Assembly (NCBI GenBank): GCA_021737975.1
Contig: JAIPCZ010000015.1
Location: 1 to 50,942 of the forward strand
Direction: 5' to 3'
DNA: 50,942 nucleotides
From: Polaromonas sp.
GTDB lineage: Bacteria; Pseudomonadota; Gammaproteobacteria; Burkholderiales; Burkholderiaceae_C
Under the pieces are notes generated by a model. That model did no database searches and was not told where the DNA came from. It saw only the letters and a program-made list of their open reading frames with translations. The translations under genes and the position numbers were made by a program. Numbering within the stretch: position 1 is the stretch's first letter; each line of letters opens with the position of its first letter. Below, one piece after another: positions 31,706-40,825 of this stretch.

Positions 31706-31730
31706 CGCGTCTTCATAGGGGGAAGACGCG
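31706..31730. repeat. Inverted repeat, 9-base arms, between H1/SWIB and rraA genes
   Basis: CGCGTCTTC (31706-31714) pairs with GAAGACGCG (31722-31730) across a 7-base loop. It lies in the divergent promoter region about 90 bases before the rraA start and may be an operator or leader hairpin. A T-loop-like string, GTCGAATCC (31684-31692), lies just before it. Confidence 0.6.
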
Positions 31731-31816
31731 AATTCTTGAGGGAAAAAGTCATTTATGTTGCGTTTTTTGCCGATTTACAATTTTCAGAGCCGATTAACCC
31801 AGCCAGGACGATTCAT

Positions 31817-32341
31817 ATGACCCCCCCTTTTGCCACCTGTGATTTGTGCGATGCCAACAAGAACGAGGCCCCCGAGCAGTTTCGGGTGTTGCCGCCGGTA
31901 TTCAAGGACTTCGGTGCGCGCCGTGTTTTTTACGGTCCGGTGGTGACGGTCAAATGCTTCGAGGACAACACGCTTGTGAAGGCGGCGGTCGAAGCGGCTG
32001 GTTTTGCCGAGACGCCTGGCGGGCGAGTTGGCAAGGTGCTGGTGGTGGACGGCGCAGGCTCCTTGCGTCGCGCCTTGCTGGGCGGCAATCTGGGTGCCGC
32101 CGCCGCCAGAAATGGCTGGGCTGGGGTGGTGATCGACGGTTGTGTGCGCGACGTGGCCGAGCTGGCCGAGCTTGACGTGGGCATTCGCGCGCTTGCCAGC
32201 AACCCGATGCCAACGGAAAGAAAGAACCAGGGCCTGCAGGATCTGGCGGTGCAGATTCAGGGCGTCTGGGTCCACCCGGGCGACTGGTTGTATGCCGATG
32301 CCGACGGCATCGTGGTCAGCGCGACGGAACTCACGCGTTGA
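31817..32341 (+). CDS. rraA: RraA-family protein (RNase E regulator or HMG aldolase)
   Basis: A 174-residue protein of the RraA/HMG aldolase family. RraA proteins inhibit RNase E. Family members with the motif G-x20-R-D-x2-E/D are class II aldolases that cleave 4-hydroxy-4-methyl-2-oxoglutarate or decarboxylate oxaloacetate. This protein has GGNLGAAAARNGWAGVVIDG followed directly by CVRDVAEL, so the Arg-Asp and the later Glu of that motif are present and an aldolase activity is possible. The ATG at 31817 has AGGA 8 bases upstream; the frame is open from 31679 without family sequence. Its last 11 bases overlap the convergent GntR gene. Confidence 0.85.
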   Translation: MTPPFATCDLCDANKNEAPEQFRVLPPVFKDFGARRVFYGPVVTVKCFEDNTLVKAAVEAAGFAETPGGRVGKVLVVDGAGSLRRALLGGNLGAAAARNGWAGVVIDGCVRDVAELAELDVGIRALASNPMPTERKNQGLQDLAVQIQGVWVHPGDWLYADADGIVVSATELTR

Positions 32342-32999
32342 TGACGCGTCGGGTAAATCGTTCCAGGTAATCCATCAGCTGGCTGGCCGCGGCGGCGGCT
32401 TCCACTTCCTTGCCCGACGCAATGGCCTGGGCCAATATCATGTGAAAACGGGCACCCTCGGTGATCTCGCCCTTGGCCTGGTAACGGTACCAGAAACGCC
32501 GACACTGGACGACCAACGGCACCACCGCCTTGACGGCCGAATAATTGCAGCAGGCCGCATGGTTCACATTGTCAAGTTCCTGGTCGGCCGTCATGTAGTC
32601 GTCCAGATTGCCGCGTTCGCTGGCAATGAGCATTTTTTCGGCACAGGCCACGAGGGCCTTTCGCTGCACCTCGGTGGCGCGTCTGGCCGAACAGGTGGCG
32701 ATCAAGGTCTCCAGTCCGCGGCGCGTTTCAATCAGATCGAGGTGGTCGACCACATCGATGTTGGAGACCCGGAGACCGCGGCGTGGTTGTTGCTCGATGA
32801 GCCCGCTCGAGACCATGCGCATGAGCGCTTCGCGCACGGGTGTGCGTCCGAGTTGGGTCATTTCAGCCAATTCCGCCTCGACAATGAGTGATCCTGGCGC
32901 GATGACCAGCTTGGAAATCATGGCCTCGATCCGGTCGTAGGCCAGGTCTGCCACGCGGCGCTTGGGCACGGGTGGCTTCCGGGTTTGGCTGATGGGCAT
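32331..32999 (-). CDS. GntR-family transcriptional regulator, FCD subgroup
   Basis: A 222-residue regulator. The N-terminal winged helix-turn-helix has LAYDRIEAMI, the recognition region MTQLGRTPVREALMRMVSSG and LIEQQPRRGLRV. The C-terminal all-helical FCD ligand domain has metal-type histidines (LDNVNHAACC, GARFHMILAQAI). FCD regulators usually repress catabolic operons until an organic acid or amino acid binds. It is the last gene of the hydroxyproline cluster, 37 bases after the flavoprotein gene, so it is a candidate regulator of that cluster and of the repeated AT-rich site upstream of the DapA-family gene. I chose ATG 32999; the long upstream frame is a shadow of the flavoprotein gene. 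Confidence 0.88.
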   Translation of the reverse strand: MPISQTRKPPVPKRRVADLAYDRIEAMISKLVIAPGSLIVEAELAEMTQLGRTPVREALMRMVSSGLIEQQPRRGLRVSNIDVVDHLDLIETRRGLETLIATCSARRATEVQRKALVACAEKMLIASERGNLDDYMTADQELDNVNHAACCNYSAVKAVVPLVVQCRRFWYRYQAKGEITEGARFHMILAQAIASGKEVEAAAAASQLMDYLERFTRRVINA

Positions 33000-33036
33000 G
33001 GTGGGTGGTGTGCTGGCTGAGGTCGCAGAGTTGGGA

Positions 33037-34329
33037 TTATTGTTTATCTTTGGGCACATCTGCCAGGTCACCGAGCAGCGTCGAGAGGCGCGCCGGCGAC
33101 AATGGCGGCCGGGGTACCGGCGGTGTCCATCCGTACAAGAATTGGGCCGCGGCGCCACAGACCCGGCCCTGGCAGGCGCCCATGCCGCACCGGCTCTGCA
33201 ACTTGGCGTCCGTCCAGCCGCTGCACTGCGACAAGCTGGCGTGGCTGACATCTTCACAACGGCAGACCAGGGTGTCTGCTTGCGGCATCTGCCGCAGCGC
33301 CGGGTCAAGCGCAAAGTGGCGATTGAGTTGCCCGGCAAAGGCCTCCCAGCGCGCGCGTTCCGGCCAGATTTTTTGTGCCGCCCGGGTCTCGTTGACGGCA
33401 GCCAGCCCCGCAATCCGGCCCTGGGCCAGCGCGCGCTCGGCGCCGCCAAAACCCGTGCACTCGCCGGCGGCATAAATGCCCGCCACACTGGTGGCTTGAA
33501 ATTCATCCACCTTGAGCGCCTGGTTGCCGTTGGCCGTGCCCAGGGCGCAACCCAGCAAGTGTCCCAACTGGGTGTTGGGCACCAGCCCGAAACCGCTGGC
33601 GACGCGCTCGCAGGCGAGGGTGCTGGTGCGGCCCGCGTAACGCAACTGGACCGACTCGACCTGTTGCCGGCCGAGTGCCGCCACCAACCGGGTGCCGGTG
33701 CGGTAGCCGGGGTCGGCCAGCGTCAGCGCCTGTAATGCCTTGGACGGCCAGCGCCCCAGCTGTGCGGCAAAGGCTGCCACGCTGCCCAGACTGGCCTGCT
33801 CCGCGACCCGCAGCACCTGGGCGCCGGCCTTGCGCGCCGAGGCTGCTGCTGCCAGCAACAAAGGCCCGCTGCCGGCAATCACGATGCGTTCGCCCCGAAC
33901 CGGCAGGCCGGCCTTGATCAGCGCCTGCAGGCCACCGGCACCGCTGACACCAGGCAGCGTCCAGCCCGGGAACGGCAGCAGCAATTCACGGGCACCGGTG
34001 CACAGAATCAGGGTGTCGAAGTGCTGGGTCCAGCCACGCTCGGCGTCTTCCAGCAACAGGGCCTTGGGTCCAATGGCGGAGATGACGCGGGTGCCGCAAA
34101 GCACCTGCACGTTGGCGCAGCGCGCCACGGCTTCGCGCAGGCGCAGGGCCTGGGCCGGCAGCGTGGCGGCGGGGCCGTCGCGCCAGATCTGGCCGCCGGG
34201 GGCGATGTTGTCGTCGAGCAGCGTGACACGGGCGCCACTGGGCGCCGCGGCCTGCGCGGCGGCCAGACCGGCCGGACCGGCACCGATGATCAGCAGTTCC
34301 GTGCTGGAGGGGTCGCGTCGTGAATTCAT
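33037..34329 (-). CDS. D-hydroxyproline dehydrogenase, FAD/NAD(P)-type alpha subunit
   Basis: A 430-residue flavoprotein with two dinucleotide-binding folds (LLIIGAGPAGLAAAQAA near the start, IVIAGSGPLLLAAAASA about mid-protein) and YAAGECTGFGGAERALAQG near residue 310. A C-terminal BFD-like cysteine cluster (LVCRCEDV ... SRCGMGACQGRVCG) should hold a [2Fe-2S] centre. This is the layout of the alpha subunit of hydrogen-cyanide synthase/opine/D-hydroxyproline dehydrogenases. With the small ferredoxin subunit and the DadA-like subunit encoded immediately upstream it would oxidise cis-4-hydroxy-D-proline to 1-pyrroline-4-hydroxy-2-carboxylate. Its start codon shares one base with the ferredoxin stop (TGATG). 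Start ATG 34329; the frame runs further to 34437. Confidence 0.85.
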   Translation of the reverse strand: MNSRRDPSSTELLIIGAGPAGLAAAQAAAPSGARVTLLDDNIAPGGQIWRDGPAATLPAQALRLREAVARCANVQVLCGTRVISAIGPKALLLEDAERGWTQHFDTLILCTGARELLLPFPGWTLPGVSGAGGLQALIKAGLPVRGERIVIAGSGPLLLAAAASARKAGAQVLRVAEQASLGSVAAFAAQLGRWPSKALQALTLADPGYRTGTRLVAALGRQQVESVQLRYAGRTSTLACERVASGFGLVPNTQLGHLLGCALGTANGNQALKVDEFQATSVAGIYAAGECTGFGGAERALAQGRIAGLAAVNETRAAQKIWPERARWEAFAGQLNRHFALDPALRQMPQADTLVCRCEDVSHASLSQCSGWTDAKLQSRCGMGACQGRVCGAAAQFLYGWTPPVPRPPLSPARLSTLLGDLADVPKDKQ

Positions 34330-34595
34330 CAGTTCTGTCCCGGGCGGGTTCCGGTGTCGACCACCATGCCGTTTTGGCACAGCGTTTGGCAGGCCAGACG
34401 TCGCCGGCCGTCCACCAGCAGCCGGCATTCCTGGCAAATGCCCATGCCGCAGAGCGGGGCGCGTGCCTCGCCGGTGACCGACAGGCGCGCGCAGCCCGGG
34501 TGGCGCAGGGCCAGCGCGGCGGCCAGACTGGCGCCCGCCGGCACCCGAAGCGCCTGGCCGTCGAGGGTCAATTCAACGTGAGCGGCAGCGGTCAT
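34329..34595 (-). CDS. Small [2Fe-2S] subunit of D-hydroxyproline dehydrogenase
   Basis: An 88-residue Fer2_4-type ferredoxin. The ligand cysteines are Cys49, Cys54 and Cys57 (LCGMGICQECRLL) and Cys69. It begins VELTLDGQALRVPAG and lacks a signal peptide. Such mini-ferredoxins are the gamma/A subunits of octopine, hydrogen cyanide and D-hydroxyproline oxidising flavo-complexes. It overlaps the DadA-like gene upstream by 4 bases and the alpha-subunit gene downstream by 1 base, so the three are tightly coupled. Confidence 0.88.
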   Translation of the reverse strand: MTAAAHVELTLDGQALRVPAGASLAAALALRHPGCARLSVTGEARAPLCGMGICQECRLLVDGRRRLACQTLCQNGMVVDTGTRPGQN

Positions 34596-35692
34596 GCGGG
34601 TTCCTGAAAGCGGCCGGGACGGTAGGGTTCCGGATCAAACGGGGGCCTGCCGCCGGTCATCTGGGCGGCCAGCAGGCGCGCCGTGCCGGGCGCGGTGGTG
34701 ACCCCCAAACCTTCATGCCCGGCCGCCAGCCAAAGGCCCCCGCGCTCGGGGTGGCGGCCGATCAGCGGCAGGCTGTCGGGCGTGGCGGCGCGAAAACCGG
34801 TCCAGGTGCGTATCACGTTCATGTCTTCCATGCCGGGCAGGAAGTCCACAATGCGACGCAGCATACGCGCCAGCATGGCGGGCTCGACCGCGGGGTCGGT
34901 GGTGTCGAACTGGCGCGACGAGCCCATCATCAACTGGCCGGTGGGGCGGGGCTGGATATTGAACGCCACCGAGGGCCCGGTGCCGTGGTGCGAACTCTTG
35001 ATGTAGCCCAGTTCCACCAATTGATGGTTGATCGTGCCGGGGTAGCGGTCGGTGATGGCGATATGCCCCTTCTTGGGCCGAATCGGCAGTTCCGGACAAA
35101 ACTGGGTCGACTGGATGCCGGCCGCCAGCAGCACGGCCCCGGCGCTGCGTTGGCTGCCATCGGCCAGGCGCACCCCGGTGTGCTCGATAGCGCTGACCAC
35201 CTGGGTCTCCACGGTGATCAAGCGGGGTGCCTGGGTGAGCAACCAGCGCGCCGCGCTGGGGGCATAGACCATGCTGTCGTTGCTGACCTTGAGCGCGCCG
35301 GCCAGGCCCGGTCGCAACGCGGGTTCAGCAGCCGCCAGCGCCCGGGCATCGAGCAACTCGCAGGGCACGCCGTGCGCCTTGAGCCGTGCGAGCTTTTCCT
35401 CGGCGGCGTGCATTTCTTCGGCGTCGGCAGCGATCCAGAGCGTGCCGCAGTGGTTGAAGCCACAATCGGCGCCCATGCGTGGCGCCCACTCGCGCCACAC
35501 GGCCAGCGACGCATTGCTGAGCGTCAGTTCGGCCGGGTTGTCGTCCATCAGCACCAGGTGACCCATGCCGGCGTTGGTGGCGCCACCGAGGCGCGCGTCA
35601 AGCACCAGCACCTTGAGACCCTGCTGCGCCAGCTCATGGGCGCAGGCCGCGCCGATGATGCCGGCACCGATGATGATGACGTCAAAGCTCAT
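34592..35692 (-). CDS. DadA-like FAD oxidoreductase, D-hydroxyproline dehydrogenase beta subunit
   Basis: A 366-residue DAO-fold flavoprotein. The N-terminal FAD site is VIIIGAGIIGAACAHEL (residues 5-21) and the C-terminal one runs from TGFRAATPDSLPLIG to LWLAAGHEGLGVTTAPGTA. This is the substrate-oxidising subunit in three-part D-amino-acid/opine dehydrogenases. In this cluster the natural substrate is the D-epimer made by the Cys/Cys epimerase. KGHIAITDRYPG and GSSRQFD are also typical of glycine/sarcosine/D-amino acid oxidases. It is followed with 4-base overlap by the ferredoxin subunit gene and lies 38 bases after the trans-3-hydroxyproline dehydratase-like gene. Confidence 0.87.
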   Translation of the reverse strand: MSFDVIIIGAGIIGAACAHELAQQGLKVLVLDARLGGATNAGMGHLVLMDDNPAELTLSNASLAVWREWAPRMGADCGFNHCGTLWIAADAEEMHAAEEKLARLKAHGVPCELLDARALAAAEPALRPGLAGALKVSNDSMVYAPSAARWLLTQAPRLITVETQVVSAIEHTGVRLADGSQRSAGAVLLAAGIQSTQFCPELPIRPKKGHIAITDRYPGTINHQLVELGYIKSSHHGTGPSVAFNIQPRPTGQLMMGSSRQFDTTDPAVEPAMLARMLRRIVDFLPGMEDMNVIRTWTGFRAATPDSLPLIGRHPERGGLWLAAGHEGLGVTTAPGTARLLAAQMTGGRPPFDPEPYRPGRFQEPA

Positions 35693-35730
35693 GGCCCGGA
35701 CCGGTCAGGCAAGCTGCTGGCAAGCATGGC

Positions 35731-36762
35731 TCAGCTGGCAAACCAGGTGTCGTTGAGGCGGTAGCCTTCGGGGAACGGATCCTCGGGGTCGGCACCGTAG
35801 TAGGACAGGCCCGTGATCCAGGCGCGCCCGCTGATGTTGGGCAGCACGGCCGGCTTTCCGGCCACCTGGGCCAGCGCGTCAATGCGGCAGTCGAAGCGGG
35901 TGTCCATGATCGACAGGTGTGTGAAGGGCTCACCCACGGCCAGCTCGCCGCGCGCATGCATCAGGGCCATGCGCGCGGAGCTGCCGGTGCCGCAGGGGCT
36001 GCGGTCGAGCCGGCCCGGCGACACCACCACTGCGTTTTTGGCCGTCTTGACCCCATCCACCACGCCCAGCGGCCCGGCGAACTGGGCGATGTCGATGGTG
36101 TGAATGCCGGGGTTTTCCGGGTGCACGCTGGGGATTTGCGCGGCAGCGGCGCGTTTGATGCGCTCACCCGCCTCGGACAGGGCGCGGGCCTCGCTGCGGT
36201 CCAGCGAGAAGCCGAGTTTGGCCGCGTCCATGATCACATAAATCATGCCGCCGTAAGCCACATCCACCATCACCGTGCCCATGCCGGGCACCTCCACCGG
36301 GCGGTTCTGGTGCATGACAAACGAGGGCACATTTTGAAACGACACACGCCGGCATTTGCCGCCTTCGCACTCGGCGCGCACACGCACCAGACCGGCCGGT
36401 GTATCGACGCAGAGCTCGGTGACCGGGCTGGTCATGGGCAGCATGCCGCTCTCCAGCACCACAGTCACCGTGCACATCAGGTTGGAACCCGACATGGGCG
36501 GGTAACTGTCGGCCTCGATCACGATCATGCCGAAGTCGGCTTCCGGCGAGATCGCGGGTGTCACCAGATTCACCGCGGCGTTGACACTGCCACGCGGGTC
36601 CGAAAGCAACAAGGTGCGCAGCCAGTCCTGCTTTTGCTGCAGCAGTTGCTGCCGCTCGAACATGGAATTTGCGCGGGGGGCGATCACCCCCCCGGTGATG
36701 ACACGACCCACTTCACCTTCGGCGTGCGCGCCGATCACGGTGATGAGATTTTTCAGATTCAT
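35731..36762 (-). CDS. Proline racemase-family enzyme, likely trans-3-hydroxy-L-proline dehydratase
   Basis: A 343-residue member of the proline racemase superfamily. At the first catalytic position, where racemases have MCGH, it has Ser91 (PPMSGSNLMC); the second catalytic cysteine Cys257 is kept ([11 protein letters not shown]). Ser/Cys members differ from Cys/Cys racemases and epimerases and include dehydratases acting on trans-3-hydroxy-L-proline. The adjacent Ldh2-family reductase would reduce the dehydratase product 1-pyrroline-2-carboxylate to L-proline, which favours the dehydratase reading. An epimerase role cannot be excluded. GGAG lies 6 bases before the ATG. Residue Cys97 near Ser91 is an unusual extra cysteine in this loop. 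Confidence 0.8.
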   Translation of the reverse strand: MNLKNLITVIGAHAEGEVGRVITGGVIAPRANSMFERQQLLQQKQDWLRTLLLSDPRGSVNAAVNLVTPAISPEADFGMIVIEADSYPPMSGSNLMCTVTVVLESGMLPMTSPVTELCVDTPAGLVRVRAECEGGKCRRVSFQNVPSFVMHQNRPVEVPGMGTVMVDVAYGGMIYVIMDAAKLGFSLDRSEARALSEAGERIKRAAAAQIPSVHPENPGIHTIDIAQFAGPLGVVDGVKTAKNAVVVSPGRLDRSPCGTGSSARMALMHARGELAVGEPFTHLSIMDTRFDCRIDALAQVAGKPAVLPNISGRAWITGLSYYGADPEDPFPEGYRLNDTWFAS

Positions 36763-36801
36763 GAAGGCTCCGGTGTTGCTGGATGAGCGAAGACGCCGGC
36801 C

Positions 36802-37818
36802 TCAGGCCAGCAGCGCGAGGATGTCATCGTGCAGGGCGCGGGGGATTGACACGCCATGCGCCATGCTGCGCGCGCGCGCCTCGAAACGGCGTTGCGAGGG
36901 CAGCCGCGCGCCCTGGCCGGTGATGGCCTCGAACAGATGTTCGGCGCGCGCCTGATCGGCGCCTGGCGCGCTGGTGGAAAAGAAACTTGGGTCAAAGGCC
37001 AGAATCAGCTCGCCATGGCGCGGCGTGCCGCCAATGGCGCCATCGACCGCGATCGACTCCAGGCTGGTCAGGTCGCCCAGCAGGGGTCCGGCCAGCAACT
37101 CGATCATGGTGGCCAGGGCCGACCCCTTGTGGCCGCCAAAGGTCAGCATGGCGCCCTGCTGCAGCACCGTGGCGGCATCGGTGGTGGGTGCGCCATCGGC
37201 GTCGATGCCCCAGCCGACAGGCAAGGGGCGGCCGCTGCGGCGGTACAGCTCGATCTCGCCGCGCGCCACCGCGCTGGTGGCAAAGTCGAAGACATAGGGG
37301 TTGCCGCTTGGGCGCGGCCAGCTGAAGGCGATCGGGTTGGTGCCAAAAACGGCCAGTCGGCCTCCGGCCGGCGCGACACAGGCGTGGGCGGGTGTGATCG
37401 CCAGCGCGCAGATGTTGTGGGCCGCGAGGCTCTCCACTTCCGGCCAGAGGGCGGAGAAATGAAAGCAGTTGTTGATGACCAGCGCGGCAATGCCGGTGCG
37501 CCGCACCTTTTCCACCAGGTGCTGGCTGCCGACCTCGAAGGCCAGCGGGGAAAAGCCGAATTGGGCATCGACCGCCACGACCGCGGGCGAACGCTGGCTG
37601 ACCAAGGGTTCGGCATGGCACGCCACCTTGCCCTCGCGCAGGCTGCGGGTGCACATCAACAGGCGAAAGAGGCCGTGTGAATGGCACTCGTCACGCTCAC
37701 CCGCCACCATGACGCGGGCGATGGCCCGGGCGTGGCCAGGGGGCAGGCCGTGGTGCGCCAGGACCCGCAGCGCCAGCGCCTCGGCCTCGGCCAGGGACAA
37801 GGAGACAGTCTCCGTCAT
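36802..37818 (-). CDS. Ldh2-family 1-pyrroline-2-carboxylate/piperideine-2-carboxylate reductase
   Basis: A 338-residue malate/L-lactate dehydrogenase (Ldh2/DpkA) family enzyme, NAD(P)H dependent with the family's unusual fold. Recognisable parts are [18 protein letters not shown] near residue 45 (catalytic His region), [26 protein letters not shown] and [20 protein letters not shown]. In Pseudomonas, DpkA reduces cyclic imines to L-proline or L-pipecolate. Lying between two hydroxyproline-acting racemase-family genes, it should convert 1-pyrroline-2-carboxylate from the two dehydratases to L-proline. Its ATG overlaps the epimerase stop by 4 bases. Confidence 0.84.
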   Translation of the reverse strand: MTETVSLSLAEAEALALRVLAHHGLPPGHARAIARVMVAGERDECHSHGLFRLLMCTRSLREGKVACHAEPLVSQRSPAVVAVDAQFGFSPLAFEVGSQHLVEKVRRTGIAALVINNCFHFSALWPEVESLAAHNICALAITPAHACVAPAGGRLAVFGTNPIAFSWPRPSGNPYVFDFATSAVARGEIELYRRSGRPLPVGWGIDADGAPTTDAATVLQQGAMLTFGGHKGSALATMIELLAGPLLGDLTSLESIAVDGAIGGTPRHGELILAFDPSFFSTSAPGADQARAEHLFEAITGQGARLPSQRRFEARARSMAHGVSIPRALHDDILALLA

Positions 37819-38750
37819 GGCCGGATGCCCCAGGCAAAGGGGTCTTCCGGGTCGAGCAGCAGGGTGGCTTCGCTGCTCATGTGGGCGCGGCCACGAAGGG
37901 TGGGAATGACCTGACCATCTTCCAGCGCGTAACTGGTCTCGAAGCGGCTGCCAATCACGCTGGCCTGGACCCAGGTTTCACCGGGCGCCAGCTTGCCATC
38001 GGCCGCCAGACAGGCGATCTTGGCGCTGGTCCCGGTGCCGCAGGGCGAGCGGTCGTAGGCGTTGCCCGGGCACAGCACAAAATTGCGGCTGTCGGCACCC
38101 TCGGGGTCATCCGCAAAGAGCTCGATGTGGTCCACCTCGCCCCCATCGCTGCCGGAGATGCCTTGTGCCGCGAGCGCCAGGCGCAGCGCGGCGCAGTAGG
38201 CTGTGAGCGCGGCAATGTTGTCGCTGGCCACGCGCTGGCCGTGCTGGCTCACCAGAAAAAACCAGTTGCCGCCCCAGGCGACGTCGCCATGCACCAGGCC
38301 CTGGCCCGGCACCTCGACCGCCACCTGATGCAGATGGCGCCAGGAGGGCACGTTGCAGACGCTGACCGATCCGTCCGGGTGCAGGGTGGCCGTGACGGTG
38401 CCGACCGGGGTTTCGATGCGGTGCTCGCCGGGCCCGATGCGACCCAGGTAGGCCAGCGATGCGACCAGGCCGATGGTGCCGTGGCCGCACATGCCGAGGT
38501 AACCGGTGTTGTTGAAGAAGATGACGCCCGCGATGTTGGCCGGGTCGACCGGCGGGCACAGCAGCGCGCCCACGATGACCTCGCTGCCGCGCGGCTCCAG
38601 CACGGTGGCGGCGCGCCAATCGTCATGCTGCAGCTTCAGCAGGTCGCGTCGCTGCGCCATGCTGCCGGTGCCCAGGTCGGGAAAACCGGCCAGCACCAAA
38701 CGCGTCGGCTCGCCCCCCGTGTGTGAATCAATGATTTCTATTTTTTTCAT
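37815..38750 (-). CDS. 4-hydroxyproline 2-epimerase
   Basis: A 311-residue proline racemase-family enzyme with both catalytic cysteines: Cys88 ([12 protein letters not shown]) and Cys237 ([12 protein letters not shown]). Opening [16 protein letters not shown] is typical of 4-hydroxyproline epimerases. It interconverts trans-4-hydroxy-L-proline and cis-4-hydroxy-D-proline, the entry step for the dehydrogenase encoded downstream. It is clearly distinct from the Ser/Cys paralogue 1 kb away, so the two should not be redundant. It follows the transporter ATPase gene by 22 bases and overlaps the reductase gene by 4. Confidence 0.9.
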   Translation of the reverse strand: MKKIEIIDSHTGGEPTRLVLAGFPDLGTGSMAQRRDLLKLQHDDWRAATVLEPRGSEVIVGALLCPPVDPANIAGVIFFNNTGYLGMCGHGTIGLVASLAYLGRIGPGEHRIETPVGTVTATLHPDGSVSVCNVPSWRHLHQVAVEVPGQGLVHGDVAWGGNWFFLVSQHGQRVASDNIAALTAYCAALRLALAAQGISGSDGGEVDHIELFADDPEGADSRNFVLCPGNAYDRSPCGTGTSAKIACLAADGKLAPGETWVQASVIGSRFETSYALEDGQVIPTLRGRAHMSSEATLLLDPEDPFAWGIRP

Positions 38751-38772
38751 TTCAGGAATTTCAAACGCGCAC

Positions 38773-39495
38773 TTAATGCGTTGATTTCAGGAACTCCATG
38801 GTCTCGGGCAATTGCGGATGGTCGATGACCTGGTCGGGTGTGCCGATTTCGTGAATCACACCATTGCGAAAAAATGCCACCCGGTCCGACACATCGCGCG
38901 CAAAGCGGATTTCGTGGGTCACCAGGATCATGGTCATGCCTTCGTCGGACAACATGCGCATGGTGTCGAGCACCTCGCCCACCAGTTGCGGATCGAGCGC
39001 CGAGGTGACCTCGTCGAACAGCATGTAGTCAGGCGACATGGCCAGCGCGCGCGCAATCGCCATGCGCTGCAACTGGCCGCCCGAGAGCTTGCCCGGAAAG
39101 ACCTTGAGCTTTTCGCCCAGGCCCACGTGGCCGAGTTGGCGCACCGCGATTTCTTCGGCTTCAGCCTTGCTTTTGCCCAGCACCTTGCGCGGCGCCAGCA
39201 TGACGTTTTCCATGACGGTCAGGTGCGGGAAGGCGTTCCACTGCTGGAACACGATGCCGATGCGCTGGCGCAGCTTGTTCAAATCGGTGCCCTTGGCGTG
39301 CACCGGGATACCGTCCACCTTGATCACCCCTTGCTGGATCGGCTCCAGGCCGTTGATGCACATCAGCAGGGTGGATTTGCCGGACCCGGAGCCGCCGATG
39401 ATGGAGATCACCTCGCCCTTCTTGACGGTCATGCTGACGCCCTTGAGGACTTCCAGCTTGCCGAAGCACTTGTGCACGTTGTCAATTTCAATCAT
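38773..39495 (-). CDS. Polar amino acid ABC transporter ATPase (GlnQ/HisP type)
   Basis: A 240-residue ATPase. Walker A is [10 protein letters not shown]-loop [13 protein letters not shown], signature [15 protein letters not shown], Walker [13 protein letters not shown] (Val where most have Pro) and switch VTHEIRFA. It energises the two permeases encoded immediately upstream, overlapping the second by 8 bases. With the binding protein at 42.6 kb it makes a complete uptake system, most likely for hydroxyproline by context. Confidence 0.92.
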   Translation of the reverse strand: MIEIDNVHKCFGKLEVLKGVSMTVKKGEVISIIGGSGSGKSTLLMCINGLEPIQQGVIKVDGIPVHAKGTDLNKLRQRIGIVFQQWNAFPHLTVMENVMLAPRKVLGKSKAEAEEIAVRQLGHVGLGEKLKVFPGKLSGGQLQRMAIARALAMSPDYMLFDEVTSALDPQLVGEVLDTMRMLSDEGMTMILVTHEIRFARDVSDRVAFFRNGVIHEIGTPDQVIDHPQLPETMEFLKSTH

Positions 39496-40138
39496 TTTCC
39501 TGCCACCTTTTCTCGACCATGGTTCCGATGCGCGCCACGCCCCAGCTCATCACGTAATAAATGAATCCGGCAATACACAGCACGAGGATGGGTTCCTGAA
39601 TGCGCGTGACAATGGTTTGTGATGCGCGCAGCAATTCGATGATGCCGATCCACAGCACCAGCGAGGTGTCCTTGATCACGCCCAGCGTGAGATTGATCCA
39701 GCCCGGGAACGACACCCGCGCCGCCATGGGCAGCACGATGTGGCGCAGGGTCTGGAAAAACGTCAGGCCGAGCGAGCGTGCCGCCCGGATCACGGTGGCG
39801 GGCACGGCCAGCACGCCGCCGCGAATGATCTCGGTGCAGTACGACGCGCAGTAAATGCCGAGCACAACGCAGCCCACGGCAAAGGCCGTCCAGTTCAGTC
39901 CGGCGATGCTGTTGAATGAATTGAAGAGCACAAACTGAATCAGCAGCGGCACACTGCGGAAGATGTCGAGCAGCCAGGACAGCGGTGCTGTCGCGCGTGG
40001 CATCACGGCGCGCAATAGGCCGAGCACCAGGCCGGCCAGCGTGCCGATCAGCATGGCCCATAAAGTGAGCTTGAGGGTGACCCAGGCCCCCTCCAGCATG
40101 AACTGGAGGTCGGTAATGGCAAAACTTGTGTCAAACAT
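39488..40138 (-). CDS. Polar amino acid ABC transporter permease (second)
   Basis: A 216-residue HisM/HisQ-type inner-membrane permease with about five helices. Family features are LLDIFRSVPLLIQFVLF and the coupling region GGVLAVPATVIRAARSLGLT followed by FFQTLRHIVLPMA. It forms a heterodimer with the permease encoded 9 bases upstream. The SGWINLTL-like part reads FPGWINLTLGVIKDTSLV, typical of the family. Confidence 0.92.
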   Translation of the reverse strand: MFDTSFAITDLQFMLEGAWVTLKLTLWAMLIGTLAGLVLGLLRAVMPRATAPLSWLLDIFRSVPLLIQFVLFNSFNSIAGLNWTAFAVGCVVLGIYCASYCTEIIRGGVLAVPATVIRAARSLGLTFFQTLRHIVLPMAARVSFPGWINLTLGVIKDTSLVLWIGIIELLRASQTIVTRIQEPILVLCIAGFIYYVMSWGVARIGTMVEKRWQEND

Positions 40139-40147
40139 GGCGGCCCT

Positions 40148-40819
40148 TCAATACCGGAACAGACGCCAGGCCATGAGCCTCGCCGTCAGGATGATGAGTT
40201 TGGCAATGATGTAGTAAATGACCGCCGCAATGGCAAAGTACTCGAAGGTGCGGAAGGTCAGCACGTTGTATGCCTGGGTGACACCGGTCAGGTCATTGTT
40301 CAGCCCCACCACGATCCCCAGCGAAGTCATCAGCACGGCCCACACCATCTGGTTGGTCATCGGGTAAAACACGATGCGCAGGAGCTGGGGTACCACGATC
40401 AGGCGGTAGGTCTGAAAGGCGCTCATGCCCAGGGAACGGGCTGCCTTGATTTGCGTCTCTGGAACCGCCTTGAGGCCGCCGCGGAAGTTTTCGGCCAGGT
40501 AGCCCGCGTTGTTGAAGGTGATGCCCGCCACCAGCGCGAACCAGGAGCTGACGTGCAGGCCAAACGCCCCAAGGCCAAAATACAGGATATAGATTTGAAA
40601 CAGCGCCGGGGTGTTGCGCGCAATCGAAACCCAGGCATCAGAGAAACCGCGCATCAGCGGATTGCGCGCGGTCCGCATGGCCGTCAGGCCCAGCGCGATC
40701 AAGACGCCGAAAATCATCGATAGCACAGCGGTTTCCACCGTGACCCAGCTGCCGGCCAGCATGTCGGGCAGGGCCTTGAGCGCCGTGTTCCAGCGGAAGG
40801 TGTAGTCAAAGTCGAACAT
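40148..40819 (-). CDS. Polar amino acid ABC transporter permease (first)
   Basis: A 223-residue HisM/HisQ-type permease. It has WVSIARNTPALFQIYILYFG, the coupling region GGLKAVPETQIKAARSLGMS followed by AFQTYRLIVVPQLLRI, and a final hydrophobic helix. Starts 6 bases after the aconitase X stop codon, which places that enzyme gene inside the transporter operon. Confidence 0.92.
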   Translation of the reverse strand: MFDFDYTFRWNTALKALPDMLAGSWVTVETAVLSMIFGVLIALGLTAMRTARNPLMRGFSDAWVSIARNTPALFQIYILYFGLGAFGLHVSSWFALVAGITFNNAGYLAENFRGGLKAVPETQIKAARSLGMSAFQTYRLIVVPQLLRIVFYPMTNQMVWAVLMTSLGIVVGLNNDLTGVTQAYNVLTFRTFEYFAIAAVIYYIIAKLIILTARLMAWRLFRY

Positions 40820-40825
40820 GGGTAA

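Noticed and set aside
33000-33506. 169-residue N-terminal extension of the GntR regulator
   Set aside because: Arg/Pro/Ala-rich sequence that lies over the flavoprotein gene in another frame; the regulator starts at 32999.
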